Positions 10,544 through 20,809 of a stretch of 64,000 nt of DNA are shown here, piece by piece. The position numbers and the translations under genes are program-made. The stretch lies in assembly GCF_033439725.1 (NCBI RefSeq), contig NW_026944383.1, forward strand, positions 2,294,001 through 2,358,000, written 5' to 3'. Within the stretch, counting starts at the first letter, position 1. Each line of letters begins with the position of its first letter. The notes beneath the pieces were generated by a model. That model ran no database searches. It was not told the DNA's origin and saw nothing but the letters and a program-made list of their open reading frames with translations. This DNA comes from Neurospora tetraspora (lineage: Eukaryota > Ascomycota > Sordariomycetes > Sordariales > Sordariaceae).

Positions 10544-13041
10544 GCGCATAGCGGGGGAAGTACCTAGCCCACTTTGTTTTTTTTGCCCACTATCAAAACG
10601 CTCAGATCATCAACTTGCGTTCAACTTCAACGCTGGGGATTGGAAAGTGCGAAGCTGTATCTTGATGTACCGGCAAGTATCGGCAGCATCCCACGGCTCC
10701 TTCCCGGAACTTTGGACCCCGGAGGCTTGTCGGAGCACCCCCTCCTCCCCTCCACCTTGACTGCATCACATCGCTCCTTCCTACTACCTTGCTATTTGTC
10801 CAGGTCGGTTAGATGATAAGGTGAAAATGGAAAGATAGACCACGGGACTTGAGATTTTCTCACATGCCCGTCTCGTCCGGGTTAGGAAGGAAGGCCCCCA
10901 AGACGCACGGCAAGCACATGACGGGATATGTCTGCGTCTTTCTGCGTCTTTCTGCGGACTGCGTCTGTCCGCGTCTGGCCGCGGCTTCCCAAGGCCGCAC
11001 ATTGGGCAACTGCCGCGCCATCGGCCTGCGTTAGCTGGCCAACAAACAGTCGATGAGGTGGTTCGATGTAAGCATGAATTTGGGGGTTAGTGTTGAACTG
11101 GCGGTATCACTGATAGGTTGGAAATCCGAGGTCGAAACAGACGTCAGGAAGTTTGTTGAATGTTGTCAGAGACTTCTTGTCATGAGGAGCAGTAGGAGGT
11201 GTGATCCCAAAAGTAAGCTGGGCAGGTTTGCTATTGTCTGGGCGCAGACAGATTGCTGTTGATGTGATGATGCAGGGAGTTGGCAAAGTCGGCTAGGGCG
11301 GTGATTGTTGTTGGTTTTGGCCCTCAAGACGACTTTTGATGCAAAACTGGGATGCGGGAGTAGTAGGATGATCCTGCTACGTAGTTCGGTGTCAAAGAGC
11401 CTCCTCGAAACCCCAAAGAGATGAGTGAGGTTTGAAGGCGGCTGGAAGATGACGAGAATAGAGTCGAGGCAAACACTCCCCTCCCACACACACACAGCAC
11501 GGAAGTTTTTACTGCACTATTCCGGCATAGAAATCACAACATCGAACACAGCAGGTCAAAACAACATGGCACGCCAGGTCCCCCATGACTGTCACTTGTC
11601 AACACGAGCTTTGCCAAAGTCTCACAAACGCTCGCTTGCTTTCCGAGTTCTCTTTGCCAGAGGTGATTCAGCATGTGGTTGGAGTGTGACAAGCAACACA
11701 TGGACAAACATGCACACGTACAACATGCGGCAAAGCTGTCTTGTCACGGAGAATTTCTTGACAAGCAGAGGTTTTCATAAAGCCGTCAATGTGGGAGCGC
11801 GGCTGTTGTACCACAAGACGGATAGCCTCAATATGAGTTCGGTAGATATTGCATTGCCTTGTTTACTTTCGATGCAAGGATTTGCAAGCAATTGTCAACA
11901 ATTGGCGAGGTGGTTGAAGACAAGCAAGGGGGGGGGGGGGAGGACGGCTTATAACCCTAACCCGCGTGGAACTCTGCCTGGCCGGGTCGGGCCAGGCCAG
12001 GCCAGGCGACTTACACGAACTGAGGCCGGCCGCAGACCGGACCCTGCAGCCAAAAATGGCAGAACCGTAAGGCTTTTTTGTCACAGACGTCAACTCCTCG
12101 GGCTATTTTGCATGATGTTTGCTATTGCGGAAGTCGAACCTTGTAGGCTTTCGTGTTCACGAGCTGTGGGTCGGCGCGATGCCTAGAAACACGCTTACAT
12201 AGAGGGTTAGCAGGTTGTAGCATAGGTGTATGCCAGTAGTGGCTACTGTGGATATTCCTTGCGGCGTTGGCGACGGCACAGCAGCAAACGGTGCGGGAAT
12301 GGCGTCTGACGGCAATACTTTGCTTTCTGATCGGATCATGCGGTCCGAACCGCTAAGAATTTGTGCACTTTGACTGTTGGTTCTGTTGGTCCTTCAAAGG
12401 GGAAATGGGACTTTTGCAAAATGCTAGACTCGCGGGCAAAAAAAATAGCTGGTATTGCTACCATGATCTCAGGCTTATATTATGTTGCAAAACAAGGATA
12501 TGTAGAAGAGAACATGTACAAAAGCGACGAGGGTGGATTTGGGACAATTAGACAAGTGAATTGCAAAGGATGAAGGAAACAAGAACAAATCTGGCCAGAT
12601 ACAAAAAAATATGTGCAAAGGAGAAAAGTAAAGATAAACATGGAAATCAAAAAGCCGCCCTTTTCCTTCATACACAAGGAGTCAGCACCAGTAAAGCCCA
12701 GTTCTCGGACCAGCCGAGAAATGAGCCAAGGCCTGACTCCCGTCCAACGCCCACATCTTCCACCAGTGCTTGTCCTCCTCCATCACCACCCAGTGTGCCT
12801 TTGATGTTTAGAAGCCAGCGATGGGATGCGCAGATGTGCGGCAGGAGGTCGATAATAATTGCCCGAAGGTAGAAAGGTGGAAGTGTTGCATATTTTGGGA
12901 GTTCTCAAGAGTTGTCGTTCCGGTGGTTATTGACTCGGGGATGCTAATGATATGCAAGACTCTGGTTAGGAAAGTTTCTGTCGCGGTAGATGAGAGACCA
13001 ACGTACGAGAGTAACTCCTGTTCATTCGTGACTCCGCAAAA
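10544..13041. other. Intergenic DNA without a supported gene
   Basis: The longest frame (253 codons, plus strand, 11425-12186) is low-complexity at its end, crosses a 13-G run (11928-11940) and shows no domain. A degenerate decamer-type tandem (TCTGCGTCTT) lies at about 10929-10978. The part next to 13041 is probably the 3' untranslated region of the small minus-strand gene that ends at 13042. Confidence 0.45.
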
Positions 13042-13200
13042 TCAATGCTCTCCGCAGTCGCCGTCCTCCTTGTGCTCAATCTCCTTTGGCGCACCCTCGG
13101 GGCAAGTGTTGGTTCCGGATCCCTTCTTGGCCGCGCAATCGATCAGATCCTTCTTAACATGCTTGCAAGCACTGAAGCGGGTAATATAGACAGTGCACAT
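13042..13200 (-). CDS. 52-aa cysteine-containing small protein
   Basis: A single-exon minus-strand frame starts in an excellent fungal initiation context (GCCGCCACAATG) and ends TGA. The protein begins MCTVYITRFSACKHVKKDL and has five cysteines (residues 2, 12, 22, 33, 49) and histidines at 14, 43 and 52. There is no signal peptide or membrane segment. Codon use is strongly C-ending (AAG, GAC, ATC, TGC), unlike the random frames nearby. A TATA box (TATATAAG, minus strand, 13372-13365) lies about 165 bp upstream, and a pyrimidine/CA-rich leader separates it from the ATG. C12-x-H14 plus later Cys/His residues would allow metal binding, but that is inference. I do not recognise a named family. 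The antisense frame over the same bases resembles a signal peptide, but it lacks the promoter and context and I treat it as a shadow. Confidence 0.72.
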   Translation of the reverse strand: MCTVYITRFSACKHVKKDLIDCAAKKGSGTNTCPEGAPKEIEHKEDGDCGEH

Positions 13201-13364
13201 TGTGGCGGCTGGGGAAAAGTTGACAAGAGGTGAGAATAAGGTGATGACTATTCGTCAGAGTGTTTTGACTCGTTGATGGAGGCTGTTGCGTAGGTGTAGA
13301 GAAGTGGTGGCGAGGCTGATGGGATGATGGGAGTAAAGTGAAGCAAAGATGGTGTGGACAAGTG

Positions 13365-13372
13365 CTTATATA
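13365..13372 (-). promoter_or_regulatory. TATA box of the 52-aa gene
   Basis: TATATAAG on the minus strand, followed by a CA/CT-rich leader of about 135 bp leading to the ATG at 13200. Position and sequence fit a strong fungal core promoter. Confidence 0.6.
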
Positions 13373-16300
13373 CTTGTCACGATCCACGGTTTGACAAGGC
13401 AAAATGTCGTAGAGGGTGTAAGAGGCGTAGATTGCTTGGTAGTATGTCCAGGTCCAATTCCTGTTTCAGAGAACGGTTGTAACCAAACTGCTGGTATCAG
13501 CCAAGTGTTCCCTATAATGTTGTTGGTAGGAGACACCTCTGGTGTAGTGGCGAACCCAGCAAGGATGGATAGAGGCTGTTGGTTGATAGTCCCAAGGTGG
13601 ATGTGGAGGGTATTCTCACAAGATGGGGGCCCCGCGACGTGCTCGTAGACGAAAGTACCTACGCCGTTCGATACCTTCGACAACGACGGAAGCAGGGTGG
13701 GTCAGTGTAGGGGAGGCATGCGGCAAGGGGTTAGGGGTGGTCAGAACAGCCGGGCCTATCAAAACGCCACGGGAAGACGTCTAGTGCTTTCTGGACCGGG
13801 AAGAGCAAGCAGGTGGGATACCAGGGGAGGAGTGTCAAGGCTGCATATAGCCCTCGATAAGGAAAGACGACACGACAGTGCGGGAGAGGTGTGCCTTTCT
13901 GTGATGGCTGTCGGGTGGGAAGGGATGTCAAGTCCTTAGTAGATTAGCCAAAGAATCAGTTGGGCCGGTGTAGTAGCATCCAAGTTTGCGGTGCCTCATA
14001 CGTACCAGGTATGATTCCTTCGTGGGCAAGAGTTTGTCAAGAGATGGGTGGATCGATCAAGCCCTGTAGTGACATGCAATTGTTCTGTTGGTCTGCTAAG
14101 CTGGGACTACCAAACCTAAAAAAGCACCGTCCTACAAGGCTATTGGCTGCCGCGTATGGTGAGCGAAGGGACAGGACAGAAAGAGTTGATATCAGGTCTG
14201 TGTAGAGTACAGTAGCGCGCCGGGGCAGAACTGGAGATAGATTCGTATAGGCGGCCAATATGCTTGCTTGCCATGTAAATGGTACGTCTGAGGGAGCTCG
14301 AACCAGGGGACGACGTACCTTTTGAGAGACATGGGATGAACAGAGACGAAGGAGAGGTAAGGTACGGCCAACTCTCGGCAACCTCTTGCAACCCCAAGGT
14401 AAGGCAGAGACAGCAAGTGTAAAGAGGAAGCCCTAACTGGCAACGCAGATTGCTAGGGAGTGCCCCTGACGAGCAAGGAAGGCCGGTTCACTTGCAGGGA
14501 CATTGGCTTCCGTCACACAAGCCTACGAGTTCCGGTCGCTCCAGGTGTGTACAATCCTTGCTCGTTCAACAGGGAGGGGGTGTGCAGAACGAAGACTAGG
14601 CTATCCCGGGCCATGTTGGAGTACACAATGGAGGCTAGCCTTGATGGACTTAGTGAAGTGGGCAGTCTCCAGATGGCCAAGCTTGAGCCGGGCCCGGTGG
14701 AGCTGGGGTGGGTGCAAAAGAGATATTCAGTCGTTAGAGTTGTCGCTCCTGTCTGGTACCAGTCCCGGCACAGTGGCATTCTGGTGTTGTTGATGATGTG
14801 TCGGCCTTGTGCAAAGGTGAGGCGCAGAATTCGAGGCTGAAGAGGTGAGGTCGCATACATGGGTTGTAAGGTGCGTAATTGGAGATGGGTGCCCGGGGGG
14901 GGTACAAAGATGCTATTCGCTGACGCCACGAAGCGATGCAGACAATATATGTCCTGGGACTTCCATTGGGTTGAATTGATTGTCGCCATTGCCGAAATAG
15001 GTAATCCAGCAGAGACTGCTTCGCCGAAAGAGGACTCTAAGCGGCCGAAATTGGCCAAGATTGAAGTCTCGATATCTCCATCTCCAGGCTAGCCCATCTG
15101 AGTAGTGTCGTTCTGCACAGTGACCTTGTCGCATGAACCGTGGCTCGCGTGACTTGGGGCCGCCGGGCATCGTTAGGTCTGAACGAACAGGCCCTGAACC
15201 GAAGGCTCTGACTCTGAGCAGGCTTGGGGCAGGCTCGGGACAGGCCCTCGATGTCTTGGAGAGGGCCAGGGAGTTGTCGAAGAGTTGCAAAATGCTTGTT
15301 TTCTGGAAACTCGTTGGTTCGGTCGACGTGCCGCACGCAGTGATGATCTGATGTCTCTCCAGGGTCAGAGATAAGGTATTAGCCTAGAGGTAGCCCTCGC
15401 CTGGATTTGCCCTGGGGGATGGAGGGTTTGGAGGGCCTGGAGGGCATGGTAGCAGCAACGACAGTGGTGGGTGGCACATTGCGCCCGTAGCACTCTGCTA
15501 CCAACACTCAGGTCTGGAGATGACGAGGGTGATGAAGTGTGGTATTTTGGAATATCCAGATCGCGCTAAGGCGCCGCGGCCTGGGAAACGGGCGAGCCGT
15601 GGATGAAGATGGCTTGCTCTGCCCTGCCCTATCCGCCGTGCTGGTGATGCTGGTTAGTCTTTCGTCTTGACTGCATTCACACGGGGCGTCGAATGGCCAG
15701 TGCCCTGTTCCTTCCCGCGGTGCCTGCCCCTCTAAATCTTCCGAATTGGCCAATCAGGGAGTTTAAATTTCTGGCTTGAACTGGATCGCCGCCAGGGGTC
15801 TCCAAATTTCTCTCAATATTCCAATCTCGTACCGGTGACCAGCACCGCAGCAGCCTTCCTCGCTGCAACCTTCGTACCACTGTACCTGAAAGATGCCCAC
15901 TCACTAGCAAATTGCTCTACGGTACGGGCTGTCCACACTGCAATTTTCCCACCTTTCTTTAGTTTTTTTTGGTTACTAATGTCTTCGAGGTACTCATCAG
16001 CCCAACGGGAACGGCGATTCCGTGTCTCGGGGACCTCGTTCTTCCCGGTGAAAGTGTGCAAAATGTCCCCTTGCGGTTGGGATCTGTTAGCGTTCGCTGG
16101 TGGAAGCAGCGGTGGAAGTTGAGACTTGCAGCTTCTGAACCATCGGAGCGAGTGCGGGGGGAACTGGACTCCAATTTTCTGCGACTCCATCTCATCTCTT
16201 CCAGAAATCAGCCCAACGGCGGTCGCCATCTGGATCCGTTCAATCGCCAACTCCAGTCGCCCTCTCGACCGACTTGCACCCCCAACTCAAATTGCCGGCG

Positions 16301-17550
16301 TCCTCTCACCACCCTCCTCAGAGAAACAGTGACGGTAGCTTCATGCGGCCCTGAAGACGACTCGCTTTTGGCTTGGTTCCTTCCGGCTAGACCGGGACCC
16401 CGCTTAATGGCCCTCTGGCCGCCTTTTGCGGCCGCCACAGCCATGTTGGAGGCTACCGTGCCTTGACTACCAACACTCCGCCTCCGGCCGATATAAACTC
16501 GGGCCTGATATACCGGCCCGCTAAACGTCGACGAGCAGCATGTGGATGTGGCATTGGGAAACACAGGACCGGGCGGATTGATTAGTTGAATGCGCATCAT
16601 GGAGGGGTTTCGGAGGCCCTGGCAGAGGGACTACTACACTCCCTTGCTCTCGACTCGCCAAGTGCCTCGAGCGAGGACTTGATAGCTCCGTCGCCCATCG
16701 TTGTTGCTTCTTCTGCATCCGATCAAAGATGCTATCCGGGATGGATCATCAAAAGCATGGTCTCATTGGCGACAGTACGACCGAAGACGCTCCCTCCCCG
16801 GGACAAGATGACGGGGTCGTCCAGTGCGTGTGACTATGGGGTCTGCCTGCTCTCCCCCCAGGTTGCTCTTTGCGGGAGAGCGTCTTGGGATACACTGTCC
16901 CTCAGCTGCGGGCGATGGTGATGTGATGCGTCTTCTCTGAAACTCCCTAAACTCGCACATTTCTGCAGTCAACTGACCTTTCCAGGGCGCACACCTATTC
17001 GACAGGATGAGAAATGATCCAATCTCGAGCGTCAATGAAGGGACGTCATAGATTGGTTTCCGACGCCCCAGTGATCTTTCGCAACTAACCCATGATCTGG
17101 GACACCCTCAACCATATTGGCTCAAGGTTAGGACGACAAATCTCATAACGGTGGCACGGTGCTCAGTACTTGATGCATCATTAAAACGCTCACGTATGTT
17201 GCGTACCGTTTTGCGGCCCATCCATGGAGCACGTCTCGCAAGTCATTGCTTGCTAGTGAGGGTAAAATGTGTCCTAGGATAAGACGGGAAAATTGCTGGC
17301 CGCCCAGACAAGTTACCTTGTTCTACGACCATCCAGGACAGGAGACTACGTTGCTAGCCCGTGGAATCTATGGCATGCAACATAGACGAGGACACCAAAG
17401 GGACACTGTTGGTTGATTCATCGGCTGTTCGCGGCTCTTGGCGTTCAAAGAAGCGAGGGCCGGCATGTAACTGAATATGTTCCGGCATAGGGGAAAGCGA
17501 AGAAAACCAACAACAATGCGGCTCTTGTCCTGGTCAATATTTGGGAAAGG
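13373..17550. other. Intergenic DNA without a supported gene
   Basis: Several overlapping frames of 80-180 codons occur on both strands (for example 14513-15058 minus, 15969-16466 plus). They are rich in Arg/Ser/Pro as expected from GC-rich non-coding DNA, and I found no domain, consistent splice structure or good start context. One or more small real genes could be hidden here. Confidence 0.4.
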
Positions 17551-19060
17551 GTGGTAAAATCACCGAGTTTGGGTGGTTATCCACCGTTCACTGCGCTTTA
17601 TACGCGCGTGTTCGCGACTATGTCTGTGATGGCGCCCGATCTGCCAATCACAGGAACGAGTAGCCGCCAGAACCATGCTACCGGTAAGCACCATCAACAA
17701 CTCAACTCTATCGCTTGGATATCTTCCGCCTGCTGTGTACTGACCAACTACATAGCCCATACCAGGCGTCACTGGCATCTGCCACCTCCGTGATCGCTTT
17801 TGTCATTAATCGATATTGTCTCCTACCTAATGGAGACTGAGTCACGCTTATCTGTGCCCCAAGAGAGGATAAGTACCAACAGTCACCATACCCGGCCCCT
17901 GACCGTACGGTCGATCGTACCTGGCCTCTGGCTGTGATTGGGAACTATTGCTTTCTACCACACTGTTCAAGTACGGCTGGTAATGATGGGTAGCATCGTT
18001 CTTTGACTGTGTCACAGGCTCCGGTTCACAACATGCTCCTGCCGAATATGGTTCCCTAGCACGGCATCCCCCTCCGCCGCGTGTCGACTGTGATGGCCCG
18101 ATTGGCGCAAGTTTTCTGCACCAAGCCAGCTGTGGTGATATTACCTTTGCCCAGCTTTAATCTCCAATACGACATGCAGGAGACACCGGTGGGACCACGC
18201 CGTCTTGCCCTTGTGATATCGGAATCAAGTTGGAAGCACCCGGGCACAGTTCGCACAGCAAACGTATACCGGCCCTCCTTCTTCACAACCCTCGATCATG
18301 ATCACTGTCCAGCAATCTCAGCATTTGAGCAAGGGTATCAGAACTCCCCCATGCCGGAGGAGGTACCGCAGAAGTGGGCAGGACTCCATGGGATGATGGT
18401 AGAGCTTCACCAACTGGATACATGCTCATATGCGTGTGCTAGGTGCGAGATATCCTACCCAGTTGGTCGTTGGTGATAGGACTCGCGCTAGGGACCTAAT
18501 GAAGCGCACCAACAGTACCGTTGGAAAGCTATCATAGACCGCATCGGCCCGGGTCGATGACAGGCATGCATCTCAAGGTACTAGGCACACCCCTTCATTC
18601 GTGATCCAATTTGCGGGTGTCTCTAATCGTAATGGCACGGTGAGATATGATACATCCTCCTCAGGGGCTACTTTCAAGACGTGTAGGCCGCCATCTGTTC
18701 TTGTCCCTGTCTTTGCTTATACAGGCAAGACAGTCTATCAGTTCCGTGACAGAAGAGTCGCCGGACCAACAACCCGACCTTGATCAGCTATAAACAGGAA
18801 CGAGCCGCACCCATGATTTTCAACTTGTCGAAGGTGGACTTCGTCAATTTTTCATCCAAAACGACCCTGCGGATGCTTTGTTCTGGGCGTTTATCAAAAT
18901 GAACGCCTATATGATATGAGATCTCAACAGTTACAATAAGATCCCTTCACCCGAAATTCGGTATGTATCTCTGCATTCACATGCTTACATGATTGGAGCA
19001 ATGCTGCCGGTGTTAGGTACTCTGCTAATACACGGAAAATCGACACGTAAGTTGCATGCT
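17551..19060 (+). pseudogene. Gene-like remnants, unknown family
   Basis: Discontinuous plus-strand pieces look more like protein-coding DNA than their surroundings. One ends at 17682 with a good donor (GTAAGC), followed by a TACTGAC branch site and an ACATAG acceptor about 73 bp on. A second is an open frame of 131 codons at 18081-18476, including SPMPEEVPQKWAGLHGMMVE. A third at about 18810-18960 reads GGLRQFFIQNDPADALFWAF followed by a single TGA where TGG would keep the frame. It then meets GTATGT and GTAAGT donors at 18961 and 19047. I cannot assemble these into one gene or assign a family, and a decayed multi-exon gene is the best guess. Confidence 0.25.
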
Positions 19061-20325
19061 TCCATCACTCACACCACTTTTCTTCCCGCAACCTTGCCCC
19101 AAAGTTTGAAAGAGGAAAAAAGATACGCTGTTCAGTGGATAAACCTTACATCTATCGTGAGACGGTGAAGCGACCACGGCTATCTTCGGGGTTCCCATCC
19201 GACCATTTTATTCTTTGATAGCATACTAACTCTGAAATAGCATTTCCCCGATTTTCCTGCCTCTTTCTTGGTCACATGCTCAAGACAGGGCAAGGCACGC
19301 CATCAAATAACGTACTAGGGTTCCCCAGAGGTCAAGGCGCCCTAAAGAAACTTGAACCTGTGACGCAATTATCGGTCGGCATCCCCTTCTAGTTTGAGTG
19401 TCTTTCGACTTCCCAAGGCCTTCACATGGTACCTTTTGGCGGCTGGCCCCGGTTGAGGTGGCCCGTTTTAGGTTCCATTACCCCAGACTTGCGTGGTTGA
19501 GCTCCAGCTTTCCCCGCGCCCCACAACCCCCGAAATCCCGGATGTCAAGTGACAGTCGCAACATCTTCCGAGATATCTTCGACGGGTTAGCCGGCGACCA
19601 ATCAAGGCCAGCCGAGGCCCGGTCAATCGAGGACGGCGTGTCGGAAAGACCGCCCAGACCTGCCAAAGAGCCGCTCATTGCTCCACATTTTATAGGCTAC
19701 CCCTGGTGAGTATCAAAGTCTATTCTCGTTTCCGCCGCGATGGCCTTGTCCCAATCCGCCATCATTGCACCGGTCTATGGGCAGGTGCGCAAGCCGCCGA
19801 GCTACCGCTGCCCTACAGGGCATTTGACGTCGACATCAGTCGCCCGCTTCGCATGCGTTTTCTTACCTCCAGACTCTAGGCTGGCCAATTCGCACCGCTT
19901 GCCAACGTCTCTTCACCCGTTGTCAGCTTGCGGATAACAAAGGCTTTGAACCCCTCATTACGCGTCCATCCCGTTCTGTCCCAAGCCAATGACAACCCCA
20001 CGTGTGTTGGTTCTCTGACCTGGCGCCTTCAAGCTCCGGCGACAGGGTAACCTCGCTTTGGTCAATCCAATCATGCGTCATAGAGGTTTTAGCTTGGGGC
20101 AAAGGTGTGTACTCTTGCAGTCCTCTTGCAGCATCGTTGCAGATAAGGCTTGGCAGGCAGCCGTCTCATGGGTTGGAAAAAGTTGGCGTCGGGGAACACT
20201 GGCGCTCTTTCGATCACCTTGTTCATGTGAAAAGTGCGGAGCACAGAAAAGAAAAAGCAATGATTTGCGGCTTGCACCTGCCTTGCGGTTGGTAAGCAGT
20301 CGGCCAAGTGTTGCTCGAGTCAGGA
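19061..20325. other. Intergenic DNA; one possible short frame
   Basis: A plus-strand frame at 19542-19709 (starting MSSDSRNIFRDIF, about 55 codons) looks compositionally protein-like and ends at a GTGAGT that could be a donor, but no downstream exon can be defended. The rest holds the upstream region of the 82-aa gene. Confidence 0.3.
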
Positions 20326-20330
20326 TATAA
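20326..20330 (+). promoter_or_regulatory. TATA box of the 82-aa gene
   Basis: TATAA within GGATATAAGGG, about 235 bp upstream of the ATG at 20561. The DNA between is a CT/CA-rich leader typical of well-expressed fungal genes. Confidence 0.5.
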
Positions 20331-20560
20331 GGGCATGCCCCGTCTCCATGGAACCCCCGTTCATTTCTCCAGAGCTCCTCCTTCCCATCTCTATATCAAC
20401 CCCAATTCCCTCTGCTTTCCCTTCTCATCACGGTTTCCCAGACACTTTTCCTCAATCCAAAATCGCTCCCTCACTCAACTTTCGCAACTACCAGCGGGCT
20501 CTTCACCCACAAGAAAAGCACCACCTTTCTCGGTCTTCAACCACTCTTCAATCACCAGCC

Positions 20561-20809
20561 ATGTCTTCTCAGGATACCCGCTCCATGAGCCAGCGTCTTC
20601 GCCCTCGTCGTCCCTCGACCTTCCTCACCTTGGCTCCCATCATCTCCGGTGCCGAGCAAAAGCCCAAGGACGCTTCTGCCGATGAGGTTGCTCTCGAGTC
20701 TCCCACTGAGAGCGTCAAGCAAGTAGAGGCCGACTCCGCCGAGGCCCTCAAGCGCCGCACCTCCAGCGTCAGCAGCGCCGGCGGATTCCGCTTCCTCAGG
20801 AACCACTAA
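20561..20809 (+). CDS. 82-aa Ser/Arg-rich disordered protein
   Basis: The frame starts MSSQDTRSMSQRLRPRRPST and ends with a Ser-rich RRTSSVSSAGGFRFLRNH tail. There is no signal peptide, transmembrane segment or known domain, and charged and small residues suggest a disordered protein. The RRTSSVSS tail contains basophilic-kinase-type phosphorylation sites (inference). The frame is open further upstream to an ATG at 20348, but that ATG sits only about 20 bp after the TATA box and the intervening DNA is CT-rich, so I choose 20561, which has the context CCAGCCATGTC. Codon use is strongly C-biased, suggesting good expression. Similar small Ser-rich proteins ending in a GGFRFL-like motif seem familiar from other ascomycetes, but I know of no function. 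Confidence 0.75.
   Translation: MSSQDTRSMSQRLRPRRPSTFLTLAPIISGAEQKPKDASADEVALESPTESVKQVEADSAEALKRRTSSVSSAGGFRFLRNH

Noticed and set aside
11425-12186. 253-codon plus-strand frame
   Set aside because: No domain, crosses a 13-G homopolymer, biased to Arg/Gly/Pro in the last third.
13045-13233. Plus-strand frame beginning MLSAVAVLLVLNLLW (signal-peptide-like)
   Set aside because: Exact antisense of the 52-aa gene, which has the better start context, TATA box and codon use.
13366-13683. 105-codon minus-strand frame upstream of the 52-aa gene
   Set aside because: Overlaps the TATA box and promoter of that gene and shows no domain.
14285-14320. GGTTCGAGCTC on the minus strand as a possible tRNA B box
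   Set aside because: No matching A box, acceptor stem or cloverleaf could be drawn around it.
14513-15058. 181-codon minus-strand frame
   Set aside because: No recognisable motif; opposite strand also open across most of it.
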